Shown here one piece after another: positions 7,167-14,319 of a stretch of DNA of 15,457 bases (positions within the stretch are counted from its first letter, which is position 1; each line of letters begins with the position of its first letter). The stretch is from the NCBI GenBank assembly GCA_035513175.1, contig DATKCN010000305.1:1-15457 (forward strand), read 5' to 3'. The notes under the pieces were generated by a model. It did not search any database, had not been told where the DNA came from, and worked only from the letters and a program-made list of their open reading frames with translations. The DNA is from DATKCN01 sp035513175. GTDB lineage: Bacteria; Chloroflexota; Chloroflexia; Thermomicrobiales; CFX8. A program made the position numbers and the translations under genes.

Positions 7167-7656
7167 CGCGGGATGCCGGGTTCCTCGCAGGGGCCGCGGC
7201 TTGCCCGGCCCGGAGGCCCGCTGGCCGCGCGTTCCTACCCCGGACCGATCCGGCATGTCGCGACGGCCTCGGACGCTCCCGCTGGCCGTCCGCGACCCCC
7301 ACCGAGACTTACACCGCCAATTGGCGGTGTAAGATTTTGGCGGTCTAACTACAGCCATGAACATATTGCGTCTGACGGCGAGCGCCGTGCCTGGTCGGGG
7401 CCAGTCTTGTGCCGGCCTACGGCCCGCTGGCCGTCCGATTGGACCGGGAACGATACGGCATTGTCGTAGCGGCGTTGGGCGCCCCTCGGTATCCGAAGCC
7501 GTCACGACAAGCTGCATCGGTCCGGGACTGGGGCGGCGGCCTCACGGCCGCGGCCGGCATCAGACCGGCCCCCTACCAGGGTTGGCGCCCGCCGCGCGTC
7601 ACACATTACGCGTTGCGATCCCCGCAGCCCGAACCAGCCTATCGCCAGACTTCGGA
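7167..7656. other. Gene-free convergent gap with imperfect internal duplications
   Basis: No convincing coding frame is present; the open frames that cross it translate to Gly/Arg/Pro-rich low-complexity sequence or run antisense into the MFS gene. Apart from the palindrome at 7308, the 15-mer cccgctggccgtccg occurs at 7278-7292 and 7423-7437, and a shorter version occurs at 7217-7227. The stretches following 7217 and 7423 are also loosely similar (cggcatgtcg against cggcattgtcg), suggesting an old duplication. Confidence 0.6.
7308..7333. repeat. Perfect 26-bp palindrome between convergent genes
   Basis: The stem cttacaccgcc is joined by AATT to its exact reverse complement ggcggtgtaag. ATTTT follows at once, then a half-copy ttggcggtctaac at 7337-7349. 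It lies 142 bases after the kinase stop and about 320 bases beyond the stop of the opposing MFS gene. It could act as a terminator (11-bp stem plus short T-run), a regulator-binding site or a dispersed palindromic repeat. A related element occurs at 14145-14186, which favours a repeat family or shared operator over a one-off terminator. Confidence 0.85.
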
Positions 7657-8925
7657 TTACACGACCTCCGACCCGTCATCGGGCGCAGGCTCGACCGGCA
7701 GCTCGCCGCCGGGATCGCGGGCAATCCGCGCATACAATGCCATCGCTGGGACCAGCACCACCCCCGTCGCCACGATCGCCGCGCGCACCGAGAAGACCGT
7801 CCCCACGACGCCCAGCAGCGGCCCGCCGGTGAACTGCCCGAACGAGTCCGCCTGCGTCGTCATCGACAGCACCGTCGCCCGCACCTGCGGGTTGATGCTC
7901 TGGTTCACCAGCGCCGTGTAGAGCGGCACATTGAGCTGGCGCATCAGGAACGCCACCAGATAGGTCGTGATCGCCAGTTCGACGTTTCCCGCCACTCCGA
8001 ACCCGATCACCCCCGCCATTAGCAGCGTGTTGACGATCAGCAGCGCGCGGGCTGCCTGCCCCGGGCTGTTGGCGCTGATGCGCCGCCGGATCACTTCCGT
8101 CACCACCAGGCTCAGGAACATGCCCGCGATGCCGATCGCTCCGAACCACAGCACCGGCTTGTCATCGAAGGCCGGGAAGTCGTAGCTCCGGATCAGATGC
8201 GCCTCCCGCAGCCGGTCGAACGCCTCGCTCGACGCTCCGTAGATCGCGCCGATGATCATCAGCGTAATCAGCGTGGGACGGCCGCGGATCGCCGCCACGC
8301 CCCCGCGAAACGTGCTGCCCATCGCCTGGAACGTGGTGAGATGCTCGCGCGGCGCGGGCCGGAAGTTTGTCTCCGGCATGACCAGGAGCAGGAACAGCCC
8401 GAGCAGGATGAACACTGCCCCGCCCGCCAGCATGCCCCAGCTCACCTGCACGCTGCCAATCGCCATGCCGCCCACGATGCCGAGCAGCGACCCCAGCGTC
8501 GCCACCTGTGACCCCCGCAGGTAGACGCGAACGAGCCCGGCTTCGCCCAGCTCGTCGGCGATCCAGGCGTCGGTCGCCCCGCTGGTGAACGTGTAGCCGA
8601 TGCCCCACACCACCTGCGCCAGCAGAATCGTCCCGAACAGCACGAACGAGCCTTCGAGGATGAACCCAATGCCGACGATGAACATCCCGATGATCGTCGA
8701 CAGCCGTCGCGAGTACAGGTCCGCCACGATGCCGGTCGGCGCCTCGAACAGGAAGACCGACAGCTCCAGCGCCGTGCCCACCAGAATCAGCTGTAGCGCG
8801 TTGAGCTGCGCGTCCTGCACCCGATACACGCCGCTGACCGTGGCGAAGAGCATGAACGCCACGTTGAACGCGAAGCGCGAGGCAAGGTAGACCGTGTACG
8901 CGGGCAGCCGCCCCGCCTGTCGCAT
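7657..8925 (-). CDS. Major facilitator superfamily transporter
   Basis: A 422-residue polytopic membrane protein with about twelve hydrophobic segments and a polar C-terminal tail, the usual length for an MFS permease. Near the end of the second segment it has PTGIVADLYSRRLSTIIG, a form of the MFS motif A (Gly-x3-Asp-x3-Arg-Arg). The stretch GATDAWIADELGEA, in the next part of the N-terminal half, is typical of drug-exporter-like MFS proteins. A central cytoplasmic loop (about 185-215) separates the two halves. The substrate is unknown; export of a drug or metabolite is the default guess. ATG 8925 is taken as start; GTG at 8928 directly before it is in frame and adds one residue, and neither has a strong ribosome binding site. 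The gene is alone on the minus strand, convergent with the kinase gene and divergent from nrdJ. Confidence 0.88.
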   Translation of the reverse strand: MRQAGRLPAYTVYLASRFAFNVAFMLFATVSGVYRVQDAQLNALQLILVGTALELSVFLFEAPTGIVADLYSRRLSTIIGMFIVGIGFILEGSFVLFGTILLAQVVWGIGYTFTSGATDAWIADELGEAGLVRVYLRGSQVATLGSLLGIVGGMAIGSVQVSWGMLAGGAVFILLGLFLLLVMPETNFRPAPREHLTTFQAMGSTFRGGVAAIRGRPTLITLMIIGAIYGASSEAFDRLREAHLIRSYDFPAFDDKPVLWFGAIGIAGMFLSLVVTEVIRRRISANSPGQAARALLIVNTLLMAGVIGFGVAGNVELAITTYLVAFLMRQLNVPLYTALVNQSINPQVRATVLSMTTQADSFGQFTGGPLLGVVGTVFSVRAAIVATGVVLVPAMALYARIARDPGGELPVEPAPDDGSEVV

Positions 8926-9110
8926 CACATGTCCGTCCGCTGTCTCTCCCGGGCGACGATCGGCGGACTATACCACCCCATTCGACGCCTGCTTCGAGCG
9001 TCCCGGCATGTCGCGTCCAGGGACTGTGTGACCCCGCTGACGAACTTCGCGCCAGCCCGTCAACGACCAGGCGACAATTTCCACTTGCAGCCGCGTCCGA
9101 ACGCGTGTAG

Positions 9111-9124
9111 AGTGTACGTACACT
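9111..9124. promoter_or_regulatory. 14-bp perfect palindrome upstream of nrdJ
   Basis: agtgtacgtacact is fully self-complementary, the size and form of a dimeric repressor operator. Its half-site gtacacta (9118-9125) recurs at 9175-9182, inside the proposed promoter. It is 359 bases before the nrdJ start and 186 bases before the MFS start, so it could serve either gene. The regulator is unknown. Confidence 0.45.
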
Positions 9125-9142
9125 AAGCGATAAATTGACTTC

Positions 9143-9170
9143 GTGTCAAGGCTTTACGAGCGCTTGACAC
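9143..9170. promoter_or_regulatory. 8-bp inverted repeat overlapping a TTGACA box
   Basis: gtgtcaag at 9143-9150 and cttgacac at 9163-9170 are perfect inverted copies separated by 12 bases. The right arm contains TTGACA (9164-9169), a consensus -35 hexamer. The best -10-like box (TATATT, 9181-9186) lies only 11 bases further on, so the two do not form a standard promoter pair. It may be an operator rather than a -35 element. Confidence 0.4.
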
Positions 9171-9176
9171 AGTAGT

Positions 9177-9224
9177 ACACTATATTTTGCGGTGGCATTG
9201 ACGTTGTAATACCAGATATGGCCA
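9177..9224 (+). promoter_or_regulatory. Candidate tandem NrdR boxes in the nrdJ promoter region
   Basis: The 16-mer at 9177-9192 (acactatattttgcgg) fits the known NrdR box consensus acaCwAtATaTwGtgt at 13 positions. A weaker second copy at 9209-9224 (ataccagatatggcca) keeps the core C..A.ATAT.G. Their centres are 32 bp apart, three helical turns, as expected for NrdR, which usually binds paired boxes to repress ribonucleotide reductase genes when dATP is high. A -10-like TATATT overlaps the first box. The second box alone would not be convincing; the spacing is what supports the pair. Confidence 0.5.
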
Positions 9225-9482
9225 TCGTAACATTGCGTGGAGCGCCATGATAGCTGGCGGCCCACCGACTCCACGGACACCGCTCTTTCGATGTCCACAC
9301 GCGTTCGGGTCTGCCCTCGCACACGCGCGGGCAAGCCTAAAATGGGGGATTAGCTGTCCCCGCGGTGGGTGTGTGAACGTCGTCGATCCGGGCAGTCGCG
9401 GCAATGCTGGCATGGCAACGGGTGGTGGGATACTCGGGATCGCGGCGCGGGTGTGGCGTGCCGTGGAAAAGGGGAGACGGCT

Positions 9483-12400
9483 ATGGTGGCTGGGTCGACG
9501 CGCATGACTGGCAGTGACGAGCAGGCACGAACCGAGGCGCAGGTGGCGCGCCCAGGCGCCCACGAACGCCGCGGCGACGGGCTGCGCGTAACCCGCCGTT
9601 TCACGGCCGCCGGACAGGACCCATACGACTCGATCGAGTGGGCCCAGCGCGCGTCACGCATCAGCAGCCCGGACGGCGCGATCATCTTCGAGATGGCCGG
9701 CGCCGAGATCCCAGCCTCCTGGTCGCAGGTCGCTACCGACATCATGGTCTCCAAGTATTTTCGCAAGGCCGGCGTGCCCCAGTTCGACGAGCGCGGCGAC
9801 CCCATCCTGCAGGAGGACGGCGCGCCCCTGCTCGGCCCCGAGCGCTCCGCGAAGCAGGTCATCAACCGCCTGGCTGGCTGCTGGCGCTGGTGGGGCGAGC
9901 AGTACGGCTATTTCGCCAGCGAGGACGACGCCCAGGCCTTCGAGGATGAGCTGAAGCACATGCTCGTGCATCAGATGGCGGCCCCGAACTCCCCGCAGTG
10001 GTTCAACACCGGCCTCAACTACGCCTACGGCATCACCGGCCCCGGCCAGGGCCACAGCTACGTCGAGCCCCTCTCCGGCCGCGTCACGGAATCCGAGGAC
10101 GCCTACTCCCGTCCCACCCCGCACGCCTGCTTCATTCAGGCTGTCAACGACGACCTGATCGGCGATGGCGGCATCTTCGACCTCGTCACCCGCGAGGCGC
10201 GTGTCTTCAAGTACGGCTCCGGCACCGGCTCCAACTTCTCCCGCATCCGCGCCGAGGGCGAGCAGCTCTCCGGCGGCGGCACCTCCTCCGGCCTGATGAG
10301 CTTCCTGAAGATCTTCGACCGCGCTGCCGGCGCCATCAAGTCGGGCGGCACCACCCGCCGCGCAGCCAAGATGGTCGTGCTGGATATGGACCACCCGGAT
10401 ATCGAGCAGTTCATCAACTGGAAGGCGCAGGAGGAGAAGAAGGTCGCGGCCCTCATTGCCGCCGGCTACGCCGCCGACTTCAACGGCGACGCCTACGCCA
10501 CCGTCTCCGGCCAGAACTCGAACAACTCCGTGCGCGTCACCCACGCGTTCATGGAGGCCGTCCGCAGGGATGGCGACTGGGACCTCACCTGGCGCACCAC
10601 CGGCAAGGTGGCCCGCACGGTGAAGGCCCGCGAGCTGTGGCGGCAGGTCGCCGAGGCCGCCTGGGCCTGCGCCGACCCCGGCGTGCAGTTCGACACCACC
10701 ATCAACGACTGGCACACCAGCCCGGCCTCCGGCCGCATCAACGCGAGCAACCCGTGCTCCGAGTATCTCTTCCTCGATGACACGGCCTGCAATCTGGCCT
10801 CGCTGAACCTGATGAAGTTCTACGACGCCGAGCGCAACACCATCCGCATCGACGACTACCTGTACGCCGTCCGGCTGTGGACTATCGTGCTGGAGATCAG
10901 CGTCCTGATGGCGCAGTTCCCCAGCAGTGAGATCGCCCGCCAGTCGTACATCTTCCGCACCCTCGGTCTCGGCTACGCCAACCTCGGCTCGCTGCTGATG
11001 ACGATGGGCCTGCCCTACGACTCCGAGGAGGGCGCCACCATCGCCGCCGCCATCACCGCCATCATGACCGGCGAGGCCTACGCGACCTCCGCCGAGATGG
11101 CCCGCGAGCTTGGCGCCTTCCCCGGCTACGAGCCGAACAAGGAGCACATGCTGCGCGTCATCCGCAATCACCGCCGGGCCGCCTGGAACGCGCCCGCGCG
11201 TGAGTTCGAGGACCTCGCCGTCATCCCGGTCGCGATCAACCCCGAGTTCTGCCCCAGCGACCTGCTGCAGTCCGCCCGCCACGCCTGGGACCGTGCCCTC
11301 GCCCTCGGCGAGAATCACGGCTACCGCAACGCGCAGGCGACCCTGCTGGCTCCGACCGGCACCATTGGCCTGCTGATGGACTGCGACACGACCGGCGTCG
11401 AGCCCGACTTCGCGCTCGTGAAGTTCAAGAAGCTGGCCGGCGGCGGCTACTTCAAGATCGCCAACCAGTCGATCGCCCCGGCCCTGCGCACCCTCGGCTA
11501 CAGCGAGCCGCGCATCGCCGATATGCTGCGCTACGTGCTCGGCACGATGTCGCTGGAAGGCGCGCCGCACGTCAACCGCGAGTCGCTGCTCGCCAAGGGT
11601 CTCAACGAGACCGACATCGCCAGGATCGAGAAGGCCCTGCCCGGCGTCTTCGAGCTGCCCTTCGCTTTCAACGTCTGGGCCCTCGGCGAGGACGCGCTCG
11701 TCCGCCTCGGCCTGACGGCGGAGCAGTGGAACGCGCCCGGCTTTAACCTGCTGCGCGCCATCGGCTTCACGCCAGCCCAGATCGAGGAAGCCAACGTCCA
11801 CGTCTGCGGCATGCAGACCATCGAGGGCGCGCCGCACCTGAAGGACAAGCACCTGTCCGTCTTTGATTGCGCCAATCAGTGCGGCAAGCACGGCCAGCGC
11901 TTCATCCACTACATGGGCCACGTGCGCATGCTGGCCGCCACCCAGCCGTTCCTCTCCGGAGCGGCCTCCAAGACGATCAACATGCCCAACGACGCTGTCA
12001 TCGCCGACATCGAGGACGCCTACCTCGAATCGTGGAAGCTGGGCCTCAAGGCCATGGCTCTCTACCGCGACGGCTCCAAGCTCTCGCAGCCCCTCTCCTC
12101 GAGGTCGGACGTCACGCAGGAGACGCCAAGCGAGGCGGAGCAGGCCGTTGCCGAGGCGCGCACCGAGATCGAGCGCCTGCGCGCGGAGCTGGAGGCCATG
12201 CAGAGCGTCTTCGCGCAGCTGGAGGCCCCGGCCAGCGCGCCGGTCTTGACCCGCACGCACCCTTTCCGCCCGACCCGCCGCACCCTGCCCGCCAAGCGGC
12301 GCGGCTTCACCCAGGAGGCCAGGGTCGGCGGCCACAAGGTCTACCTGCGCACCGGTGAGTACGACGACGGCACCTTGGGTGAGATCTTCATCGACCTCCA

Positions 12401-13037
12401 CAAGGAGGGCGCGACGATGCGCTCGCTGGTCAACTGCTTCGCCATCGCCGTCTCCAAGGGCCTGCAATACGGCGTGCCGTTGCAGGAATTCGTCGACACC
12501 TTCACCTTCACCCGCTTCGAGCCGCAGGGCATGGTCGACGGCCACCCGAACATCAAGCTGGCCACCAGCATCATCGACTATGTCTTCCGCGTGGTCGGCA
12601 TGGAGTACCTGGACCGCGACGACCTGGTCCAGATCCCGCCGGTGAAGGAAGTCGCCCCGCCCGCCGAACGCCCGTCCGCGCCCCCGGCCATCGCCGAGCA
12701 GTCCAATGGTGGCTACCGGAGCGGCACGAACGGGGGCAGCAGCGGCAACGGCTCCAAAAGCCACGCCGCGCCAGCCGCCGTCTCACCGGCGGACGCCCCG
12801 TCAACTATCGAAGCCGAAGCGCGGGCGACGACGGCCGAACCGGTAGCCCTCGCCACCGCCGCATCGGGCGACGCGCCGCGGGTCGACGTCATCCACATGC
12901 ACGACGGCGGCGTCAGCGCCCAACTCGCCGGCATGATGGGCGACGCCCCCTTCTGCGACATCTGCGGCCACATCACCGTCCGCAACGGCGGCTGCTACAA
13001 ATGCCTCAACTGCGGCAACAGCCTCGGCTGCTCGTAG
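9483..13037 (+). CDS. nrdJ: Adenosylcobalamin-dependent (class II) ribonucleoside-diphosphate reductase
   Basis: This 1184-residue enzyme reduces ribonucleotides to deoxyribonucleotides using a thiyl radical made from adenosylcobalamin, so it needs neither oxygen nor a separate radical subunit. The radical site is NPCSE: Asn423, Cys425 and Glu427. The redox cysteine pair is Cys216 (PHACFIQ) and Cys436 (TACNLASLNL), with the same 11-residue spacing between thiyl and second redox cysteine as in Thermotoga NrdJ. After the barrel comes a predicted coiled coil at about 880-915. A TSCPD-type domain follows at about 940-1050 (GEIFIDLHKEGATMRSLVNCFA), then a low-complexity linker at about 1060-1145. 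The end is cysteine-rich: CDIC at 1158-1161 and cysteines 1171, 1174, 1177 and 1183, with a zinc-ribbon look and a likely thiol-shuttle role. ATG 9483 has GGGGAG six bases upstream; longer in-frame starts from 9369 read as non-protein. Confidence 0.97.
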   Translation: MVAGSTRMTGSDEQARTEAQVARPGAHERRGDGLRVTRRFTAAGQDPYDSIEWAQRASRISSPDGAIIFEMAGAEIPASWSQVATDIMVSKYFRKAGVPQFDERGDPILQEDGAPLLGPERSAKQVINRLAGCWRWWGEQYGYFASEDDAQAFEDELKHMLVHQMAAPNSPQWFNTGLNYAYGITGPGQGHSYVEPLSGRVTESEDAYSRPTPHACFIQAVNDDLIGDGGIFDLVTREARVFKYGSGTGSNFSRIRAEGEQLSGGGTSSGLMSFLKIFDRAAGAIKSGGTTRRAAKMVVLDMDHPDIEQFINWKAQEEKKVAALIAAGYAADFNGDAYATVSGQNSNNSVRVTHAFMEAVRRDGDWDLTWRTTGKVARTVKARELWRQVAEAAWACADPGVQFDTTINDWHTSPASGRINASNPCSEYLFLDDTACNLASLNLMKFYDAERNTIRIDDYLYAVRLWTIVLEISVLMAQFPSSEIARQSYIFRTLGLGYANLGSLLMTMGLPYDSEEGATIAAAITAIMTGEAYATSAEMARELGAFPGYEPNKEHMLRVIRNHRRAAWNAPAREFEDLAVIPVAINPEFCPSDLLQSARHAWDRALALGENHGYRNAQATLLAPTGTIGLLMDCDTTGVEPDFALVKFKKLAGGGYFKIANQSIAPALRTLGYSEPRIADMLRYVLGTMSLEGAPHVNRESLLAKGLNETDIARIEKALPGVFELPFAFNVWALGEDALVRLGLTAEQWNAPGFNLLRAIGFTPAQIEEANVHVCGMQTIEGAPHLKDKHLSVFDCANQCGKHGQRFIHYMGHVRMLAATQPFLSGAASKTINMPNDAVIADIEDAYLESWKLGLKAMALYRDGSKLSQPLSSRSDVTQETPSEAEQAVAEARTEIERLRAELEAMQSVFAQLEAPASAPVLTRTHPFRPTRRTLPAKRRGFTQEARVGGHKVYLRTGEYDDGTLGEIFIDLHKEGATMRSLVNCFAIAVSKGLQYGVPLQEFVDTFTFTRFEPQGMVDGHPNIKLATSIIDYVFRVVGMEYLDRDDLVQIPPVKEVAPPAERPSAPPAIAEQSNGGYRSGTNGGSSGNGSKSHAAPAAVSPADAPSTIEAEARATTAEPVALATAASGDAPRVDVIHMHDGGVSAQLAGMMGDAPFCDICGHITVRNGGCYKCLNCGNSLGCS

Positions 13038-13040
13038 CGG

Positions 13041-13406
13041 TCAGGAAAGCCAGCGGACCGGCCCTAATCTGAGGTCCGGTCCGCTTTGAAGCGCGCCCAC
13101 TTTTGTCATCCCGACGAAGGAGGGATCTCTCGTCCGCCACTCTGGCTCACGGCCCGGCAGGAGGCACGACCGCACGCCCTGAACGGCGATCTCGATTCCG
13201 TCGATGGCAGGCAGCGGCTCATTAAGCGCCAGACCGAGCGCGATCCATGCTTCGAGAACGTCCTGTATCTCGGTTCGGGCTTCACCTTCACTGTCGGCGT
13301 TGCTCCACACTCCGGGCAGCTCGGGAATCTTGCAATCGGTTGAGCCGTCGTCAAGCTGCTCGCAGACGACGTGACGCATGGCAGCAGTGATGTACTCGGC
13401 TAACAT
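13041..13406 (-). CDS. hicB: Solitary HicB-family antitoxin-like protein with an abnormal C-terminal extension
   Basis: Residues 1-75 (MLAEYITAAMRHVVCEQL, then IPELPGVWSNADSEGEAR and ALGLALNEPLPAID) match the short partial-RNase-H-like HicB antitoxin domain, which normally neutralises the HicA mRNA interferase. Family members of this type are usually 70-80 residues; this frame gives 121. The extra part, about 78-121, reads RDPSFVGMTKVG and then LQSGPDLRLGPVRW. These correspond to an interspersed TCATCCCGACGAAGGAGGGA repeat and the nrdJ terminator, so the native stop seems to have been lost. ATG 13406 is chosen for AGGAG nine bases upstream; TTG 13415 would overlap that site. No hicA-like frame flanks it: upstream is repeat-rich DNA and downstream is nrdJ. 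It may be a domesticated regulator or a decaying remnant. Confidence 0.7.
   Translation of the reverse strand: MLAEYITAAMRHVVCEQLDDGSTDCKIPELPGVWSNADSEGEARTEIQDVLEAWIALGLALNEPLPAIDGIEIAVQGVRSCLLPGREPEWRTRDPSFVGMTKVGALQSGPDLRLGPVRWLS
13052..13085. terminator. Terminator hairpin after nrdJ
   Basis: agcggaccgg (13052-13061) and ccggtccgct (13076-13085) form a perfect 10-bp GC-rich stem with a 14-base loop. It starts 14 bases after the nrdJ stop and is followed by TTG. The T-run is short, but position and stem fit an intrinsic terminator. On the minus strand the same DNA lies inside the annotated end of the hicB-like frame. Confidence 0.65.
13101..13128. repeat. Partial copy of the TGTCATCC-type interspersed repeat
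   Basis: The stretch from ttttgtcatcccgacgaagg through agggatctc resembles the repeats at 13837-13974 (tgtcatcct ... gaaggacct). It lies inside the 3' end of the hicB-like frame and explains the odd C-terminal residues there. Confidence 0.55.
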
Positions 13407-13836
13407 CGTGTTCAACTCCTCGTCCCCGCGATCAGTCTACTACCCGCTGCGGCTATGACACATCGGTGCTTGCCAGCTCTCGGCTATCAGGACACGGTTA
13501 CTGCCATCTCCACAACGCGCATCATGCAACAACGTGACTGGGTTCATGCCGTGCCAAGGACCAGGTGGATGACCACCACTGATCGCTGGCGTGTCGAGGA
13601 CCCTGGTTGCGACGATCTGATCCCGAGAGAGTTGCCCGAACGACCTGGGAGGAAGTAACGATCCAGTACGTGTGGCGACGCATCGGCGCGCGATCGTTGC
13701 CCATTCGCGTCACGGATCTGGGTCGTCGGAACCGCACGAAGTTCCAACAACCCGGACCTCTCGCGAGCCTCGACCCTCATCGAGCCAGTTCGAGACAACT
13801 TTGAAACTGCGCCTCGTAGCAGCTTGCAAATAGCTT

Positions 13837-13974
13837 GTCATCCTGAGCGGAGTGCAGCGAAGCGGAACGCAGTCGAAGGACCTGCTCTGCCGCCATTGCC
13901 GCGGCATTCAGCAGGTCCTTCGAGCCCACTGAGCCTGCCCTGAGCGAAGCCGAAGGGTTTCGCTAAGGATGACA
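13837..13974. repeat. Nested inverted interspersed repeats
   Basis: Outer arms tgtcatcct (13837-13845) and aggatgaca (13966-13974) are exact inverted copies. Inner arms cgaaggacctgct (13874-13886) and agcaggtccttcg (13910-13922) form a perfect 13-bp stem with a 23-base loop. The left half (TGTCATCCTGAGCGGAGTGC followed by gcgaagcgg) and the right half (ccctgagcgaagccgaagg) share further pieces such as tgagcg and gcgaagc. This is the familiar look of dispersed intergenic palindromic units of REP type; no transposase is present. Confidence 0.75.
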
Positions 13975-14004
13975 TGACGAGGTCATGCTTCTGAAAGCCG
14001 CGCT

Positions 14005-14041
14005 AAGGACGACAACCTTGACAACGGCAGTTGTCGTCCTT
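14005..14041. repeat. 12-bp perfect inverted repeat
   Basis: aaggacgacaac (14005-14016) and gttgtcgtcctt (14030-14041) are exact inverted copies around a 13-base loop. It directly follows the repeat cluster, and another tgtcatccca fragment begins at 14051, so it probably belongs to the same repeat family. TTTA follows the stem, so it could also work as a terminator. Confidence 0.65.
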
Positions 14042-14144
14042 TACCCGTACTGTCATCCCAGGCTGATCTGCGGGTCACCGATGCCCCGTGGCACGAGCGC
14101 GGAGCCACCCTGCGGACAACGCCAGGCAAATGTGACATGAAGTC

Positions 14145-14186
14145 GTTAAACCGCCAACCCCTTACATCGCCAGTTGGCGGTCTAAC
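14145..14186. repeat. Second copy of the GGCGGT palindrome family
   Basis: gttaaaccgccaac (14145-14158) faces gttggcggtctaac (14173-14186), inverted copies with one mismatch. Overlapping this, 14162-14185 matches the core of the palindrome at 7309-7332 in 21 of 24 positions. The 13-mer ttggcggtctaac (14174-14186) is identical to that at 7337-7349. It lies 134 bases before the proposed TTG start of the GNAT gene, so an operator role is possible. Confidence 0.75.
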
Positions 14187-14319
14187 AAGGGAGAACCAAC
14201 CCCGTCGCCAACACACGTGGCCGTCGCTCCACGGAGATGAGAGCGTGCAACGCCTGGGGCGTTGGTACGATTGCGCAAAGGTTCCTAATCCCTCGCGTCT
14301 CGCTGGAAGGCTCTCACCA

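Larger units (their letters stand above)
8926..9482. other. Divergent intergenic region between the MFS gene and nrdJ
   Basis: About 550 bases without a convincing gene. The left part would hold the minus-strand MFS promoter; a TATAGT on the minus strand at 8968-8973 is a weak -10 candidate. The middle, about 9101-9235, is an AT-rich island full of inverted repeats and is the likely nrdJ promoter. The right part, about 9236-9482, is a GC-rich nrdJ leader with small hairpins, for example gggga/tcccc at 9345-9361 and tgccc/gggca at about 9312-9333. I looked for the cobalamin riboswitch core and did not find it. Confidence 0.6.
13407..14319. other. Gene-poor intergenic region of about 900 bases
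   Basis: No recognisable gene lies between the hicB-like start and the second GNAT gene. Short frames on both strands (for example 13455-13658 plus, 13544-13798 minus) have no known motif and look like chance. The first part, 13440-13800, shows no repeat or RNA gene that I can identify and seems somewhat less GC-rich than the coding DNA. From 13837 to 14060 the sequence is a mosaic of inverted interspersed repeats. From 14145 to 14186 it holds a copy of the palindrome found at 7308. The final 130 bases are the leader of the GNAT gene. Confidence 0.6.

Noticed and set aside
5451..7517. Long minus-strand open frames opposite the histidine kinase gene (304 and 369 codons)
   Set aside because: They are antisense to a clear kinase, have no recognised motifs and show the composition of a reverse-strand shadow.
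7357..8022. Plus-strand frame starting just after the 7308 palindrome
   Set aside because: Its placement after a possible operator was tempting, but the product is low-complexity and the frame runs antisense into the MFS gene, which has proper membrane segments and motif A.
7250..9015. The 13-mer ccggcatgtcgcg at 7250-7262 and 9003-9015 as a shared site on both sides of the MFS gene
   Set aside because: One or two exact 13-base repeats are expected by chance in 15 kb of GC-rich DNA, and the flanks do not match.
9236..9482. Cobalamin riboswitch before the cobalamin-dependent reductase
   Set aside because: The GCCACTG box and the rest of the conserved core were not found, and nrdJ itself is not usually repressed by cobalamin.
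9247..9507. Plus-strand 86-codon frame in the nrdJ leader
   Set aside because: No clear ribosome binding site or domain, and it overlaps the nrdJ start in another frame; it could be a leader peptide but nothing supports this.
9654..12764. A 1036-codon open frame on the minus strand opposite nrdJ
   Set aside because: It is an antisense shadow produced by the GC-rich third positions of nrdJ; the translation is Gly/Val/Asp/Leu-rich without any domain, while the plus strand carries every conserved residue of NrdJ.
13455..13658. A 67-codon frame in the gene-poor region as a new gene or HicA remnant
   Set aside because: It has no HicA motif, no convincing ribosome binding site, and lies on the plus strand opposite to the hicB-like gene.
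13440..13800. tRNA, T-box or mobile element in the less GC-rich stretch
   Set aside because: No tRNA T-arm, no T-box core and no transposase or terminal repeats could be found.
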